From: Undibacterium cyanobacteriorum
Lineage (GTDB): Bacteria > Pseudomonadota > Gammaproteobacteria > Burkholderiales > Burkholderiaceae_D
Direction of reading: 5' to 3'
Assembly: GCF_031326225.1 (NCBI RefSeq)
Contig: NZ_CP133720.1
Coordinates: forward strand, 62,001 to 126,000
DNA length: 64,000 nucleotides
The notes below the pieces were generated by a model, which was not told the origin of the DNA, made no database searches, and was given only the letters and a program-made list of their open reading frames with translations. Of this stretch, positions 9,067 through 18,611 are shown in pieces. The translations under genes were made by a program, and so were the position numbers. Each line of letters starts with the position of its first letter. The first letter of the stretch is position 1.

Positions 9067-9104
9067 TTCTCCACCCACATGTTTTCGATAGCTTGGGTGG
9101 AGAA
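9067..9104. other. Perfect 11-bp stem hairpin between convergent genes
   Basis: Arms TTCTCCACCCA (9067-9077) and TGGGTGGAGAA (9094-9104) enclose a 16-nt loop. It lies 33 bp after the M56 protease stop and before the stop of the minus-strand kinase. There is no T-run on either side, so it may act as a transcript-end stabiliser or a weak bidirectional terminator. Confidence 0.55.
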
Positions 9105-9135
9105 GAGACCTTACAGATTGTGTGAAGACCGAGGA

Positions 9136-12100
9136 TTAAATCCCCTCGGCAATGGCGGGATGAAGGTGAACTGGAATGTCAATCGTGACAGTCGTGCCGA
9201 CCTCGACTTCAGAGTCGACGCGAATGCTGCCTTCAAGGACCTGGGTCACAATATTGTAAGTAATGTGCATCCCTAAACCGGAACCGCCATAACCTAATTT
9301 GGTCGTGAAGAAGGGTTCGAAAATGCGGTTGAGGTTTTCCTCAGGAATACCAACCCCGTTGTCGTGGAAGCGCAGCCTAACCTCGAATTCGTTCAACATT
9401 TCAGCACTCAAGCGCATTTCCCCGTTTTGGCGTCCATCAAAGGCATGCAGCAGGGCATTCTGCAATAGATTAATCAAGACTTGGCCGAGTGGCCCAGGAT
9501 AACTATAAAGTTGAATATCCTTCGGTACATCAATGCTCAGTTGATGGCCGGCCTGACGTACTTGATTCATCATCGTCGCAACTACCTCATTGCAGGTCTG
9601 TTGCAAGTTAAAGTGACGGGCTTGAGCACTGGCTTGGTCGACCGCGACTTGTTTGAAACTGCTGACTAGATTGGCACTGGTCCGTAGGCTCCTGAGCAGT
9701 AACACGCAGGCATCTTTGCAACGTGTGGCGAATAGTTTGAAATCGGATCGTTTGACAGGGCCGGTCTCAATGATCTCGCTAATGCGATCAATATTGTCTT
9801 CGATCGAGCTTGCGATTAGCAAACTATTGCCGAGCGGCGTATTCAATTCATGAGAAACCCCCGCCACCAAAGACCCCAGTGCCGCTAGTTTTTCACGTTC
9901 GACCAGTTGGTTTTGGGTTTCTTTCAACTGTTCGTAAGCATCCGCATTGTCGACTGCAATTCCTACATAAGAAGCCAGTGTACGCAGGATGTCGAGATCG
10001 GTATTCGAATAAGCAAAGCATTTGTAACTTTGCACACCCACCACGCCGCGAATCTCACCTTTTACGAAAATCGGAACGTACAGAATCGATTGCGGATTTG
10101 GCGTGCTGGTGCCATCTTTCAAAACTGCGCCCCATTTCTCGGGGTCTTCGGTCAGACTTAAATCATCGATGTAGTTCTGATATTCGTTGCGAAGGTCATT
10201 AATAAAAATTTCTTTTTGATGCTCGATACACCAGACCGGTAGTTGATTTTTCTGACGAAAGTCGCGGGTGTAGTGTTCATAGCGCTTGCCCGCTTCCGTG
10301 ACAAAGGGGAAGTCGATGATTTGCCTTTGTGGATCATAGAAGCCGACCCCAAACACAGTGGCATCCATCAGTTCGTTGACGTTGCGATATAGTAGTCCAA
10401 TGATGGCTTCAGTATCGAGTGTTGAGGTGATATCTTTACCGATCTCACTTAACAATGAAATGTTTTTGTGGGCGTGCTCGAGTACTTCCTTCTGTTGCTG
10501 AATAGAGGCTTTTTGTTCTTCTAGCTCTAAGGTACGCTCTTTGACCAAGCTAGCGAGTTGGGTCTTTTGTTGTAACAGTTGGCGGACGCGGTATAAGAAC
10601 ACCGCATACGTGAGTCCGGCAATACTGAGAAACAGGCTCAGGCGGAACCACCAGGTTTTCCAGAATGGAGGTGTGATGACGATTTCCAAGCTGGTCGGTT
10701 CTTCATTCCATATGCCGTTCTTGTTGCTGGCTTTAACTTGGAATGTGTATGTGCCCGGATCTAAGTTCGTGAAAGTTGCAAAGCGTTTATTCGCGCCAGT
10801 TTCCACCCACTTGTCGTCAAATCCTACTAGCTTGTAACTAAAACGATTGGCACTGGGATCGGCGTAATGCAGTGCGGCGAATTCAATCGAGAAAATTGAT
10901 TCGGTGTGATCGAGGGTAATACGTTTAAGTTCAGAGAGCGCAATCGCGTTTTGTTTACTTTCATTCGATCGACTTTGCAGAATACTCTGATTGGAAATTA
11001 AGAAATCCGTGATGACCACAGGCGGTGGCACAGGATTGTCGCGAATGTCTTCTGGACGGAAGCTGGTTAAACCATTCCAGCCACCGAAGTTCATGATACC
11101 GTCGTCGGTCATGAGCGTGGCACCGATGAGAAAAGAACCATCAATCATGCCATCGCGTGCCGTGTAATTCTTAAATTGCCCAGTGGCGACGTTCAATTTA
11201 GAAATTCCAGCGGTGCTACTAATCCAGATATTCCCTGCACTATCTTCTAGAATGCCGCCGATTGACTCAGCCGATCCATCGCTCTGTGTTGGGAAGAAAC
11301 GGAAGCGCACTTGGCCATCGGCTTGTTCTTCCATCAGGTTCAGACCACCGGAGGTGCCGACCCACAAGCGGCCTTTGCTATCCTCAAACAAAGCATGAAC
11401 GCGATTGTGGCTGATGGTGCCGACTTGACTATCATCATGACGATAGTGCGTGAAGGTTTCGCTATCTTTGTTATAGCGATCGAGACCGTTCATGGTGCCT
11501 ATCCACAGTACACCTTTGCTACTCTCCATCAAAGTTAAGGACCAACTATTTCCTAGGCTATCGGCTTGGTTCGCATTGTGGCGAAAGGTTTTGAAACTCG
11601 ACTCATGGGCACGGCGTCGATGAATGCCACCGCGACTCGAAATCCACATCGTATTATCGCGATCCACAATGATGCGCTCGATGTAGTTATCGTTCGGTTC
11701 TTCACTCACGAAGACGGGTTTGAATTCGTTTTTGTCGGGATTGAAGAGAACCAAACCGGAGCGAGTCCCGACCCATAATTTGCCATCTTTGTCGCTCCAC
11801 AAAGCACCGATTTGATTTTCGATCAAACCTTTATTGCTGCCAGCCTGCTTGCGCCACACTTCCACTTGTCGCGTCTTGGTGTTGAGTCTTAATAGCCCAC
11901 CAGCGTAAGTACCGAGCCATAATTGATTTTGTCCGGCAATGGCTAAAGCGCGTACACGGTTGTCGCTATCGCCGGTAGCATCATCTTGAAATTGGACGTA
12001 GCGATTAAAACCACCGCTGAGTAAGTCAACCCGACTCAATCCTGAAGAGCGTGCTCCAACCCATAAGGCCCCGGTGCGATCTTGGAAAATCTTGCTGACA

Positions 12101-13083
12101 TGGTTGTGCATCAAGCTATTGGGATCGAGCGGACGATGTCGATAGGAGGTGAATTCACCAGTCTTCGGATCGTACATACGCAAACCCGCATTGATGGTGC
12201 CTATCCACAATTTGCCATCATTAGCTCGATAAAGGGTTTGAATGCGTGCTACAGAAAAACCTTCGTTTTCACCGACGGGGCGCACGATGTAGGGTTTCTC
12301 TTTTAAATTGATGGTCGCTAAGCCAGCGTCGGTACCTATCCACAAAATCTGGTCGGGGCCGAGCGAGAGATCCACCACATTGTTTTGCGCCGCTCTTGAA
12401 CGGCCCACAATGTCGATATTGATATGAATAAATTTGTCATCGGGTGGACGCATTAAATCCAAACCGTTAGGGCTGGCAATCCAGAGATTGCCCTCTTTAT
12501 CGCGTACGATAGTATTCAGTAAGTCGGTGCGTATGCCCTCGCCATCGCCTTGCTCGTGGCGGTAATCTTGGAAGGCGTGGGTCTTGGTATCGAAATGCAT
12601 TAGGCCGTAGTCAGTGGCTAGCCATAGACCTTGTTCGCCGTCACTCAGGATGGTAAAAACTTTATAGTTGACTGAGGCTCCGCTATAGGTGTCTTTGCGG
12701 CGGAAATTCGTGAATCGATTATTCGCTTTGTCGAAAAAAGAGAGGCCTGATTGGGTACCGATCCACAGGCCACCTTGCTGATCCTCAAATGCTGCGGAGA
12801 CGAAATTATCCATCAAACTATTGGGGTCACGCGGGTCGCTGCGGTAGACGGTGTTGCGATAGCCATCATATTTCACCAAGCCAGCTTGGGTGCCAAACCA
12901 CATAAATCCTTGGCGGTCCTGCAAAACAGCCGTGATGGATTGGGCGTTGAAGCCCTGCATATTGGTAATTTGATCGAAACGCAGCGTACCGGGTTGTGCC
13001 GCGCCGGTGTGAGCGATGGGCGTGCTAATACCTAAGCCGAGCAGGGCTAAGGCAAGGATGTGGTGCTTCACACGGTTCTTCAT
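9136..13083 (-). CDS. Two-component beta-propeller sensor histidine kinase (Reg_prop/Y_Y_Y/GAF)
   Basis: A 1315-residue membrane sensor kinase. Order of parts: signal peptide (about 1-30); two seven-bladed propellers' worth of regulator-propeller repeats (about 35-730, repeated motif like GGLWIGTQSGLSFFD); a Y_Y_Y domain (about 735-800); one membrane helix (WWFRLSLFLSIAGLTYAVFL, about 808-830); a short coiled coil; a GAF domain (about 890-1030); an H-box with phosphoacceptor His1078 in SHELNTPLG; and a HATPase with N-box LINLLQNALLHA and GSGLGMHI. It ends with the ATPase and has no attached receiver or HTH, unlike the hybrid systems of Bacteroidetes. No response regulator gene adjoins it, so its partner is elsewhere. 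A periplasmic carbohydrate or envelope signal is a family-based guess. Confidence 0.9.
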   Translation of the reverse strand: MKNRVKHHILALALLGLGISTPIAHTGAAQPGTLRFDQITNMQGFNAQSITAVLQDRQGFMWFGTQAGLVKYDGYRNTVYRSDPRDPNSLMDNFVSAAFEDQQGGLWIGTQSGLSFFDKANNRFTNFRRKDTYSGASVNYKVFTILSDGEQGLWLATDYGLMHFDTKTHAFQDYRHEQGDGEGIRTDLLNTIVRDKEGNLWIASPNGLDLMRPPDDKFIHINIDIVGRSRAAQNNVVDLSLGPDQILWIGTDAGLATINLKEKPYIVRPVGENEGFSVARIQTLYRANDGKLWIGTINAGLRMYDPKTGEFTSYRHRPLDPNSLMHNHVSKIFQDRTGALWVGARSSGLSRVDLLSGGFNRYVQFQDDATGDSDNRVRALAIAGQNQLWLGTYAGGLLRLNTKTRQVEVWRKQAGSNKGLIENQIGALWSDKDGKLWVGTRSGLVLFNPDKNEFKPVFVSEEPNDNYIERIIVDRDNTMWISSRGGIHRRRAHESSFKTFRHNANQADSLGNSWSLTLMESSKGVLWIGTMNGLDRYNKDSETFTHYRHDDSQVGTISHNRVHALFEDSKGRLWVGTSGGLNLMEEQADGQVRFRFFPTQSDGSAESIGGILEDSAGNIWISSTAGISKLNVATGQFKNYTARDGMIDGSFLIGATLMTDDGIMNFGGWNGLTSFRPEDIRDNPVPPPVVITDFLISNQSILQSRSNESKQNAIALSELKRITLDHTESIFSIEFAALHYADPSANRFSYKLVGFDDKWVETGANKRFATFTNLDPGTYTFQVKASNKNGIWNEEPTSLEIVITPPFWKTWWFRLSLFLSIAGLTYAVFLYRVRQLLQQKTQLASLVKERTLELEEQKASIQQQKEVLEHAHKNISLLSEIGKDITSTLDTEAIIGLLYRNVNELMDATVFGVGFYDPQRQIIDFPFVTEAGKRYEHYTRDFRQKNQLPVWCIEHQKEIFINDLRNEYQNYIDDLSLTEDPEKWGAVLKDGTSTPNPQSILYVPIFVKGEIRGVVGVQSYKCFAYSNTDLDILRTLASYVGIAVDNADAYEQLKETQNQLVEREKLAALGSLVAGVSHELNTPLGNSLLIASSIEDNIDRISEIIETGPVKRSDFKLFATRCKDACVLLLRSLRTSANLVSSFKQVAVDQASAQARHFNLQQTCNEVVATMMNQVRQAGHQLSIDVPKDIQLYSYPGPLGQVLINLLQNALLHAFDGRQNGEMRLSAEMLNEFEVRLRFHDNGVGIPEENLNRIFEPFFTTKLGYGGSGLGMHITYNIVTQVLEGSIRVDSEVEVGTTVTIDIPVHLHPAIAEGI

Positions 13084-13233
13084 AAGCGTCTGTGAAAAGC
13101 GAGCAGTAAAAATGGGTGCCTGAATAAATACATAGTAATGCAGGCGTTGATGATGCGCACGGGCAATTTTTAAACAAACTGGATTGAACAGAATTGCGCG
13201 ATGGAAATGAGACAGAATAGTCTTTTCGACAAT

Positions 13234-13271
13234 AAAAAAGCCTGAGCGGCCGGCAAAAGCACGACTCAGGC
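13234..13271 (-). terminator. Rho-independent terminator of creD
   Basis: Read on the minus strand: arm GCCTGAG, an 18-nt loop, arm CTCAGGC, then a run of six T. It lies 21 bp beyond the creD stop codon, ending the creBCD transcript. Confidence 0.8.
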
Positions 13272-13291
13272 AAGAGGAGGGAAATTGTTGT

Positions 13292-14725
13292 TTAGAGATT
13301 GAGTGGGGCTTCGTTGGACTTTCCGATTTGATACCAGTCGACTTTACGTGTGATCAACATGATGGCGGCGAGTACGGCGAACAACAGTGTGCTGCCCATG
13401 ATCAGTGCATTATTTTCTGACTGCAGTAAGCCATATAACACACCGTATAAAACGCTCAGCGCAAAGCCAAACCCCAAGCCACGTTTCCAACTCTGCAGCA
13501 CATGTGCCAAGTAAAAGGCGATAAGGCTGATACAAGCTCCGCTCGCGATCAAATACGCTTTGATGAAAGCGATATGTTCAGAAAGGCTTAACAGGAGCAA
13601 GAAGAAGATCACTAAGGCCAAACCGACCAAGATGTATTGCACGGGATGTATGCGCAACTGCTTCAATACCTCAAACAAAAAGAAAGCAGCAAAGGTTAAG
13701 GCAACAAATAGCAGACCGTATTTGGTGGCACGGGCAGTTTGCGAATAGGCATTGATCGGTTCGATAAAGGCCACCCCAAAACTATCAATTTGACGCACGC
13801 CTTGCGCGGCCGCAGTGTATTCGGCGGATGCATTCGCGTCACTACGTTCAGCTCCTTTTGGCGTAGTGGCCACGCAGCAATCGGAGGCAAGTATTTGTTG
13901 TTGCGCATTGCTGGACAAGGAAGAGATATTCCAAGTCACGTCGAAGCCGTTTTCACCAATCTTTCGTTCGTTCTGTTTAGCAGAGGGAAGGAAGCGACCG
14001 AAGAATTGCGGATGCTGCCATTTTGACTGCACGGTAAATTGATTATTCTTGCCTATCGGTACAAATGCCATTTGTTCAATGCCGTCGATCAAGAGGCTTA
14101 AATCAAATGCCATTTTTTCGCCCTGCTTTAATTGCGATAAGGTGACCGGGGCATGCAAGCCGTGTTGCAATTGTTCGAGGCGACTGTTTTGTTTGAATTC
14201 GTAACGATTGCCATTGAGTGCAATATTCGGCACATTCTTCAAACCACGTGTGTCGCTCAATCCCAAGCTGACATAGGGTTCGCCAATCGTGATGTGTGAA
14301 TTGGGCTTTTCATGACTGATGCTGTCTAAGCTAGGGATTTCGAAATCGCCCTTGATGGTATGTTGGCCGCTATAGACCAAGACTTTATGCATGCCACGGT
14401 AACGTTGGGCGGTCTCCATATTGGCCGACAGTTCGAGCTCATTGGGAAACACATAGATCAGGCGATTCAGCTTGAGGGTGCGCATGATTTTTTGTTTGCT
14501 GGCCTCTTCGATCTGTTCTTCTTGATAGGTTTCGGTATAAGGAATGATGAAGAGTGGGCCAATCAAAGTCTGATTCGACACCGAATCTTCGGCAATGCTG
14601 CGTACCGCCTCCGCGCGGAAGAAAATGCGCGAATTGATCGTGCCTTCAATCATGAGGAGAGGAACTAAAATGACGGCCATGAGTAAGAGAATACTCATCA
14701 CTTTGAGAAACAAGGTCTTTTGCAT
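13292..14725 (-). CDS. creD: Cell envelope integrity inner-membrane protein CreD
   Basis: A 477-residue inner-membrane protein of the CreD (Cet) family. There is one N-terminal helix (LKVMSILLLMAVILVPLLMI), a large periplasmic domain (about 40-310) and several C-terminal helices (about 325-470), ending in a short tail. The family keeps the outer envelope intact when CreBC is active; its biochemical activity is unknown. The ATG at 14725 was chosen over an upstream in-frame start at 14758 because AGGAG lies just before it and MQKTLFLK begins the hydrophobic helix. It follows creC on the same strand across a 113-bp gap that contains phased GTGAA repeats, so it probably has its own CreB-dependent promoter. 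Confidence 0.9.
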   Translation of the reverse strand: MQKTLFLKVMSILLLMAVILVPLLMIEGTINSRIFFRAEAVRSIAEDSVSNQTLIGPLFIIPYTETYQEEQIEEASKQKIMRTLKLNRLIYVFPNELELSANMETAQRYRGMHKVLVYSGQHTIKGDFEIPSLDSISHEKPNSHITIGEPYVSLGLSDTRGLKNVPNIALNGNRYEFKQNSRLEQLQHGLHAPVTLSQLKQGEKMAFDLSLLIDGIEQMAFVPIGKNNQFTVQSKWQHPQFFGRFLPSAKQNERKIGENGFDVTWNISSLSSNAQQQILASDCCVATTPKGAERSDANASAEYTAAAQGVRQIDSFGVAFIEPINAYSQTARATKYGLLFVALTFAAFFLFEVLKQLRIHPVQYILVGLALVIFFLLLLSLSEHIAFIKAYLIASGACISLIAFYLAHVLQSWKRGLGFGFALSVLYGVLYGLLQSENNALIMGSTLLFAVLAAIMLITRKVDWYQIGKSNEAPLNL

Positions 14726-14772
14726 CAGGTGCTCCTGAGAATTATTCGGAGCCTGCACTGTAAGCTTCGACT

Positions 14773-14832
14773 GTGAAGCCTTGATGAGGTGACTGTGAAG
14801 TGCGAACGCGAGTTTTGTGTGGTGGATGTGAA
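14773..14832 (-). promoter_or_regulatory. 11-bp phased Cre-tag-like repeats upstream of creD
   Basis: GTGAA occurs at 14773, 14795 and 14828 (TTCAC when read in the creD direction). These are 22 and 33 bp apart, all multiples of 11, with degenerate members in phase at 14784 (ATGAG) and 14817 (GTGTG). The E. coli CreB site, as I remember it, is TTCAC-N6-TTCAC, also an 11-bp period. The position just upstream of creD fits a CreB-controlled promoter. Confidence 0.5.
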
Positions 14833-14838
14833 GTCGGT

Positions 14839-16308
14839 TCAGTGCGGTAGCGGTAAGCGCATTTCTGCACGTACGCCGAGTAGATCAACGCCATCGTTGG
14901 CGCGATTCATCAGGTGCACGCTACCACCATGTAGGCTGGCCACCTCTTTGACAAACGGTAGGCCAAGTCCGGTACTTTTATCGCTGTCAGGACGTGGTAA
15001 TGAGTAAAAGCGTTCAAACAATTTGTCGAGTGCATAGTCGGGGATGCCTGTGCCTTGGTCATCAATGCGCAGACACAGTTGCTGCTCTTCTCGCACCGCG
15101 CTCACGGTGATGCTTGATTGTGGCGGGCTAAAAGCGATCGCATTGTCGAACAAATTGCCGAGCGCTTGGCGCAGTAACAGATGATCGCCTGCCAGCTGAA
15201 CGTTCGATTCTGGCAGTACCAGATGGGTTTGGATGTGCTTGCGATCGAGTGCGACTTGGCAATCCTCGAGGACTTCTTTCAACAGCTGCGCAAGATCGAT
15301 AGGTTCGACTTGTTCTAGTCTTTGCTGCTTTTCCAGACGCACCAATTGCAGCAGTCGATCGATTAAATTTCTTTGTCTTTGATTTTGTTCAATGATGTTG
15401 CTCAGGAAGCGTTGCCGTTCGGCTTCTGGCATATCTTCTTTGAGTAACTCCGCGGAGCCTTGAATCGCTGCGATCGGACTCTTGAGTTCGTGGGTCAAAG
15501 TGTGCATCAAGGTTTCGACATACTCTTTCCCCTCGAGTTTGGCGCGCATACTTTCGAGCGCCAAGCCGAGTTCACCAATTTCATTATTGCCTAATTTGGG
15601 CAAGCTGGTCTTGGCATCGACGCTGACGGCTTTGGCGTAATCCTGCAAACGTTTGAGCGAACGACTCAACCACCAAGAAAAGCCGATCCCGATCAACAGC
15701 GACACCAATAAAGCCCAAAAGCTGCGTTGCAAAATTTTCTTTTGACTGCGTTCAATAAACGGTTTGATGGTCGAGATGGGTTTGGCGACGGTCAACACAC
15801 CGAGTAAGCGGCGCGGTTTGCCGTCGTTGTTGTTATCCATGATGGGCGCCGCCACATGCATGACGGTACTGTCTTCATCATCGGGATTGGCGCGGGTACT
15901 GCGGGCACCATATTGACCGCGTAGAGTGAGATAGACATCGTTCCAGCGTGAGTAATCTTTGCCAAGGTCCTTATTGTCTGAATCAAAAATGACGATGCCT
16001 TGAGCGTCGGTAATGTAGATGCGGTAATCGAGTTGCGACTTTACTTTCTGCACGCCGCTGAGTTTGACATCGATACTGCGTTGCGCGTAGTTTTCCAAGC
16101 GCTTCAATAATGGCGCATGGGCCAGATCACCCTGCTTGACATCCTCGGCGACCAAGCGCGCCAAAAGTTGTGCGGTATCGATCAAGGTGTCTTCCAAAGT
16201 GGCACGGACACCGGGTCTGACTTCCATGACAAAGACATTCAACACAAACCATGCAGCCAATCCCAGAATGAGAAAGTAACCGAGTAAGATGCGTAATCCG
16301 ATTCTCAT
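14839..16308 (-). CDS. creC: Sensor histidine kinase CreC
   Basis: A 489-residue inner-membrane kinase. It has an N-terminal helix (about 7-28), a periplasmic sensor region (about 29-180) with the PAS/Cache-like stretch YITDAQGIVIFDSDNKDLG, a second helix (about 195-215), a HAMP region, an H-box with His273 in THELKSPIAA, and a HATPase with N-box LGNLFDNAIAFSP and GLGLPF. The family partner is CreB, encoded 36 bp upstream on the same strand. Together they answer to metabolic and envelope (PBP-related) stress in enterobacteria. The creB-creC-creD order is the evidence for the name. Confidence 0.9.
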   Translation of the reverse strand: MRIGLRILLGYFLILGLAAWFVLNVFVMEVRPGVRATLEDTLIDTAQLLARLVAEDVKQGDLAHAPLLKRLENYAQRSIDVKLSGVQKVKSQLDYRIYITDAQGIVIFDSDNKDLGKDYSRWNDVYLTLRGQYGARSTRANPDDEDSTVMHVAAPIMDNNNDGKPRRLLGVLTVAKPISTIKPFIERSQKKILQRSFWALLVSLLIGIGFSWWLSRSLKRLQDYAKAVSVDAKTSLPKLGNNEIGELGLALESMRAKLEGKEYVETLMHTLTHELKSPIAAIQGSAELLKEDMPEAERQRFLSNIIEQNQRQRNLIDRLLQLVRLEKQQRLEQVEPIDLAQLLKEVLEDCQVALDRKHIQTHLVLPESNVQLAGDHLLLRQALGNLFDNAIAFSPPQSSITVSAVREEQQLCLRIDDQGTGIPDYALDKLFERFYSLPRPDSDKSTGLGLPFVKEVASLHGGSVHLMNRANDGVDLLGVRAEMRLPLPH

Positions 16309-16344
16309 GGTTGATGCTCAGTGTTGGGTTGGCTCTGCTGGGAA

Positions 16345-17037
16345 CTAGGCGACGGCGATGCTGTAACCCATACCTCGATGGGTTTGGATTGGGTCGTCGT
16401 TCTCGTTGATGGCTTTTAATTTGGCACGTAAAGACTTGATATGCGTATCCACTGTTCTATCCATGGTGTTGGCGGCATGAGTCCACACTCTATCCATTAA
16501 TTGCGCCCGTGAAAACAATTGATTCGGGCGTTCAATCAGCGTCTTTAAGAGTAAGTATTCGTAGCGTGTTAACACCAATAGATGGCCGAAATACAGAATA
16601 CGTCCTTCTTCTTCGCGCAGTTCAAAGCGCTCGGGAACCTCTTTGACATGCGTCACCGTGTTCGGTGCCAACTGGCGACGCAACACCGCGCGCACTCTAG
16701 CCACTAATTCGCGCGGCGAGAAAGGTTTGGTGACATAGTCGTCGGCACCGATTTCGAGTCCAACAATGCGATCAATTTCATCGCTGCGTGCGGTCAAAAA
16801 AATCACAGGGACGCTGCTGAATTGGCGCAGGCGGCGACACACTTCAAAGCCGTTTAGATCGGGCAAACCGACATCAAGCACCACTAAGCTGTAGCTTGGT
16901 TCGGCCGCTTGTAAAGCATCGAGCGCGGCTTGGCCTAAACCTACATGCTTGGGAATAAAGCCATCGGTTGCTAAGGCATATGCCAGATTATCTGCGATAG
17001 CGATTTCGTCTTCGACGAGCAAAATGTGTTGTGACAT
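16345..17037 (-). CDS. creB: Response regulator CreB (OmpR family)
   Basis: A 230-residue OmpR-type regulator. The receiver has acidic pocket Glu9/Asp10, phospho-acceptor Asp55 (LVVLDVGLPD) and the Lys of DDYVTKPF. The C-terminal winged helix ends with the recognition segment MDRTVDTHIKSLRAKLKA. It is the first gene of the creBCD operon on the minus strand. The repeated GTGAA boxes before creD are its likely target. The ATG is at 17037; the upstream region to 17174 should hold the operon promoter. Confidence 0.92.
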   Translation of the reverse strand: MSQHILLVEDEIAIADNLAYALATDGFIPKHVGLGQAALDALQAAEPSYSLVVLDVGLPDLNGFEVCRRLRQFSSVPVIFLTARSDEIDRIVGLEIGADDYVTKPFSPRELVARVRAVLRRQLAPNTVTHVKEVPERFELREEEGRILYFGHLLVLTRYEYLLLKTLIERPNQLFSRAQLMDRVWTHAANTMDRTVDTHIKSLRAKLKAINENDDPIQTHRGMGYSIAVA

Positions 17038-17174
17038 GGGATGGCGAAAAACAAAAAATGCGTTAGTGCTAGTGGACTGACAAGCTCACTCGCTGAGTTC
17101 AACTTACGGCCCGTTGACTCGCATAGTAACATCATCGCGCTGAGCGATTCTTTCACTCAGACAGCCAGCGTCTC

Positions 17175-18365
17175 TTATTTCAACATTGCCTGATACACCA
17201 AACGTTTGAATTCAAACGAGTACGGATGCCAAAATGCCATCTGCCTTTGCGTCATCAGCAGCCCGGCCATATTGTGACGCGGCGAAATCCACCAGTGCGT
17301 GCCCGCAATGCCGCCCCACTCAAATTCTCCTTCGGACTGGGCAGGATCATTCGGTCCAGGGGTGATGGTGACCGCGCCCCCGAAACCAAATCCTTTACCA
17401 GGCACCGCACCAACACTAGGGAAAGAAATACCCCAGCCATCCGGCAAATGATTTTGCATCATCAAATCGATGCTTTCTTGTTGGAGGACGCGTGGTCCAC
17501 CCGGCATCAGACTGCGCATCAAACGGATCATGTCTTGCATGCTGGAGACCAAACCACCACCACCTGAAAAGCGCGGAATCGGCTTCAAAAAGGCTTCTGG
17601 ATAGGGCGATTTATCGAGACGTTTGAGGTCGCGATTGAGCGTGTTCATAGGATCACTGCCCGCATAGTAGGCACATAAGCGATGGTGCTTATGCGCAGGC
17701 AACCAAAAGCCAGTGTCGTTCATGCCGAGTGGCGAGAAGATTTTGTGATGAAGGTAGATATCGAAACTATCACCACTGACCACTTCCACGACGCGCGATA
17801 AGACATCGGTCGCAATCGAATACTCCCATGCCGTGCCTGGATGAAAACTCAGAGGTAAATCTTCCAAGACATTGATCAATTCGGATAAGGGCTCGAAGGC
17901 ATTCAGTACTTTACGCTCAACATAGGCTTTGTAGATGGTGCTGCCATGGTCGAGCAAACCATAACTCAGCCCCGAAGTGTGGTTGAGCAACTGTCGTATC
18001 GTGATCAAAGATTGCGCCGCTTCGGTTTGATCGATGCTGGTTGCGCCCGGTAAGAGTACGCGGCGATTGGCCATCTGCGGCAAGTAGTCTTGTAGCGGAT
18101 CATCGAGCTTCAACAAGCCTTCTTCGACTAGCTGCATGATGGCAATCGAGGTTACCAATTTACTGTTCGAAAAGACTCGAAACAGATGCTGTGGTTCAAG
18201 CGGAATACCCTGTTCAATATCAGCCCAGCCGCAAGTTTCGAAATGAACTAAATCTTGACCATGTAACACCGCGGACGATACGCCGGCGAGAATTTTGCGA
18301 TCGACATAGGATTGCATCGCGGGTGCAATCGCACTGAAATCAAAAGAATGCTGACTGATTTTCAT
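17175..18365 (-). CDS. Serine hydrolase, beta-lactamase class C fold (EstB-like)
   Basis: A 396-residue protein of the beta-lactamase/transpeptidase-like superfamily. The SxxK catalytic pair is Ser66-x-x-Lys69 in FSNSKL. The YxN position reads YSI (AWEYSIATD), so the second motif is altered, as in many esterases of this fold. GGGGLVSSMQDM and the C-terminal GGIAGTHWWISP, at the place of KTG/HxG, are visible. There is no signal peptide if the ATG at 18365 (MKISQHSF) is used; longer in-frame starts run into the divergent promoter region. It probably acts as a carboxylesterase or amidase rather than a penicillinase. It reads divergently from the glycerate kinase gene. Confidence 0.82.
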   Translation of the reverse strand: MKISQHSFDFSAIAPAMQSYVDRKILAGVSSAVLHGQDLVHFETCGWADIEQGIPLEPQHLFRVFSNSKLVTSIAIMQLVEEGLLKLDDPLQDYLPQMANRRVLLPGATSIDQTEAAQSLITIRQLLNHTSGLSYGLLDHGSTIYKAYVERKVLNAFEPLSELINVLEDLPLSFHPGTAWEYSIATDVLSRVVEVVSGDSFDIYLHHKIFSPLGMNDTGFWLPAHKHHRLCAYYAGSDPMNTLNRDLKRLDKSPYPEAFLKPIPRFSGGGGLVSSMQDMIRLMRSLMPGGPRVLQQESIDLMMQNHLPDGWGISFPSVGAVPGKGFGFGGAVTITPGPNDPAQSEGEFEWGGIAGTHWWISPRHNMAGLLMTQRQMAFWHPYSFEFKRLVYQAMLK

Positions 18366-18611
18366 AAAACAGAGAGAAGGGTGCGGCAAATGACATAGCA
18401 AACTAAGACGCAAATCAAGAAGCAAGTTAAGAAGCAAAGGCGCCGAAAATTGCGCATCAAATGACTCAACATTTGCCCGTAAAACTGGTATTTTATCCTG
18501 CCTCGCTCGCTAATACGATGTGTGTCCCGTAATTGTGCTGACGGTCGTGTCCAGCTCATTTTGTACACTTCTATGGGCGCGTCCAAGTCTACGATGAAAG
18601 TTCGCTGCACC

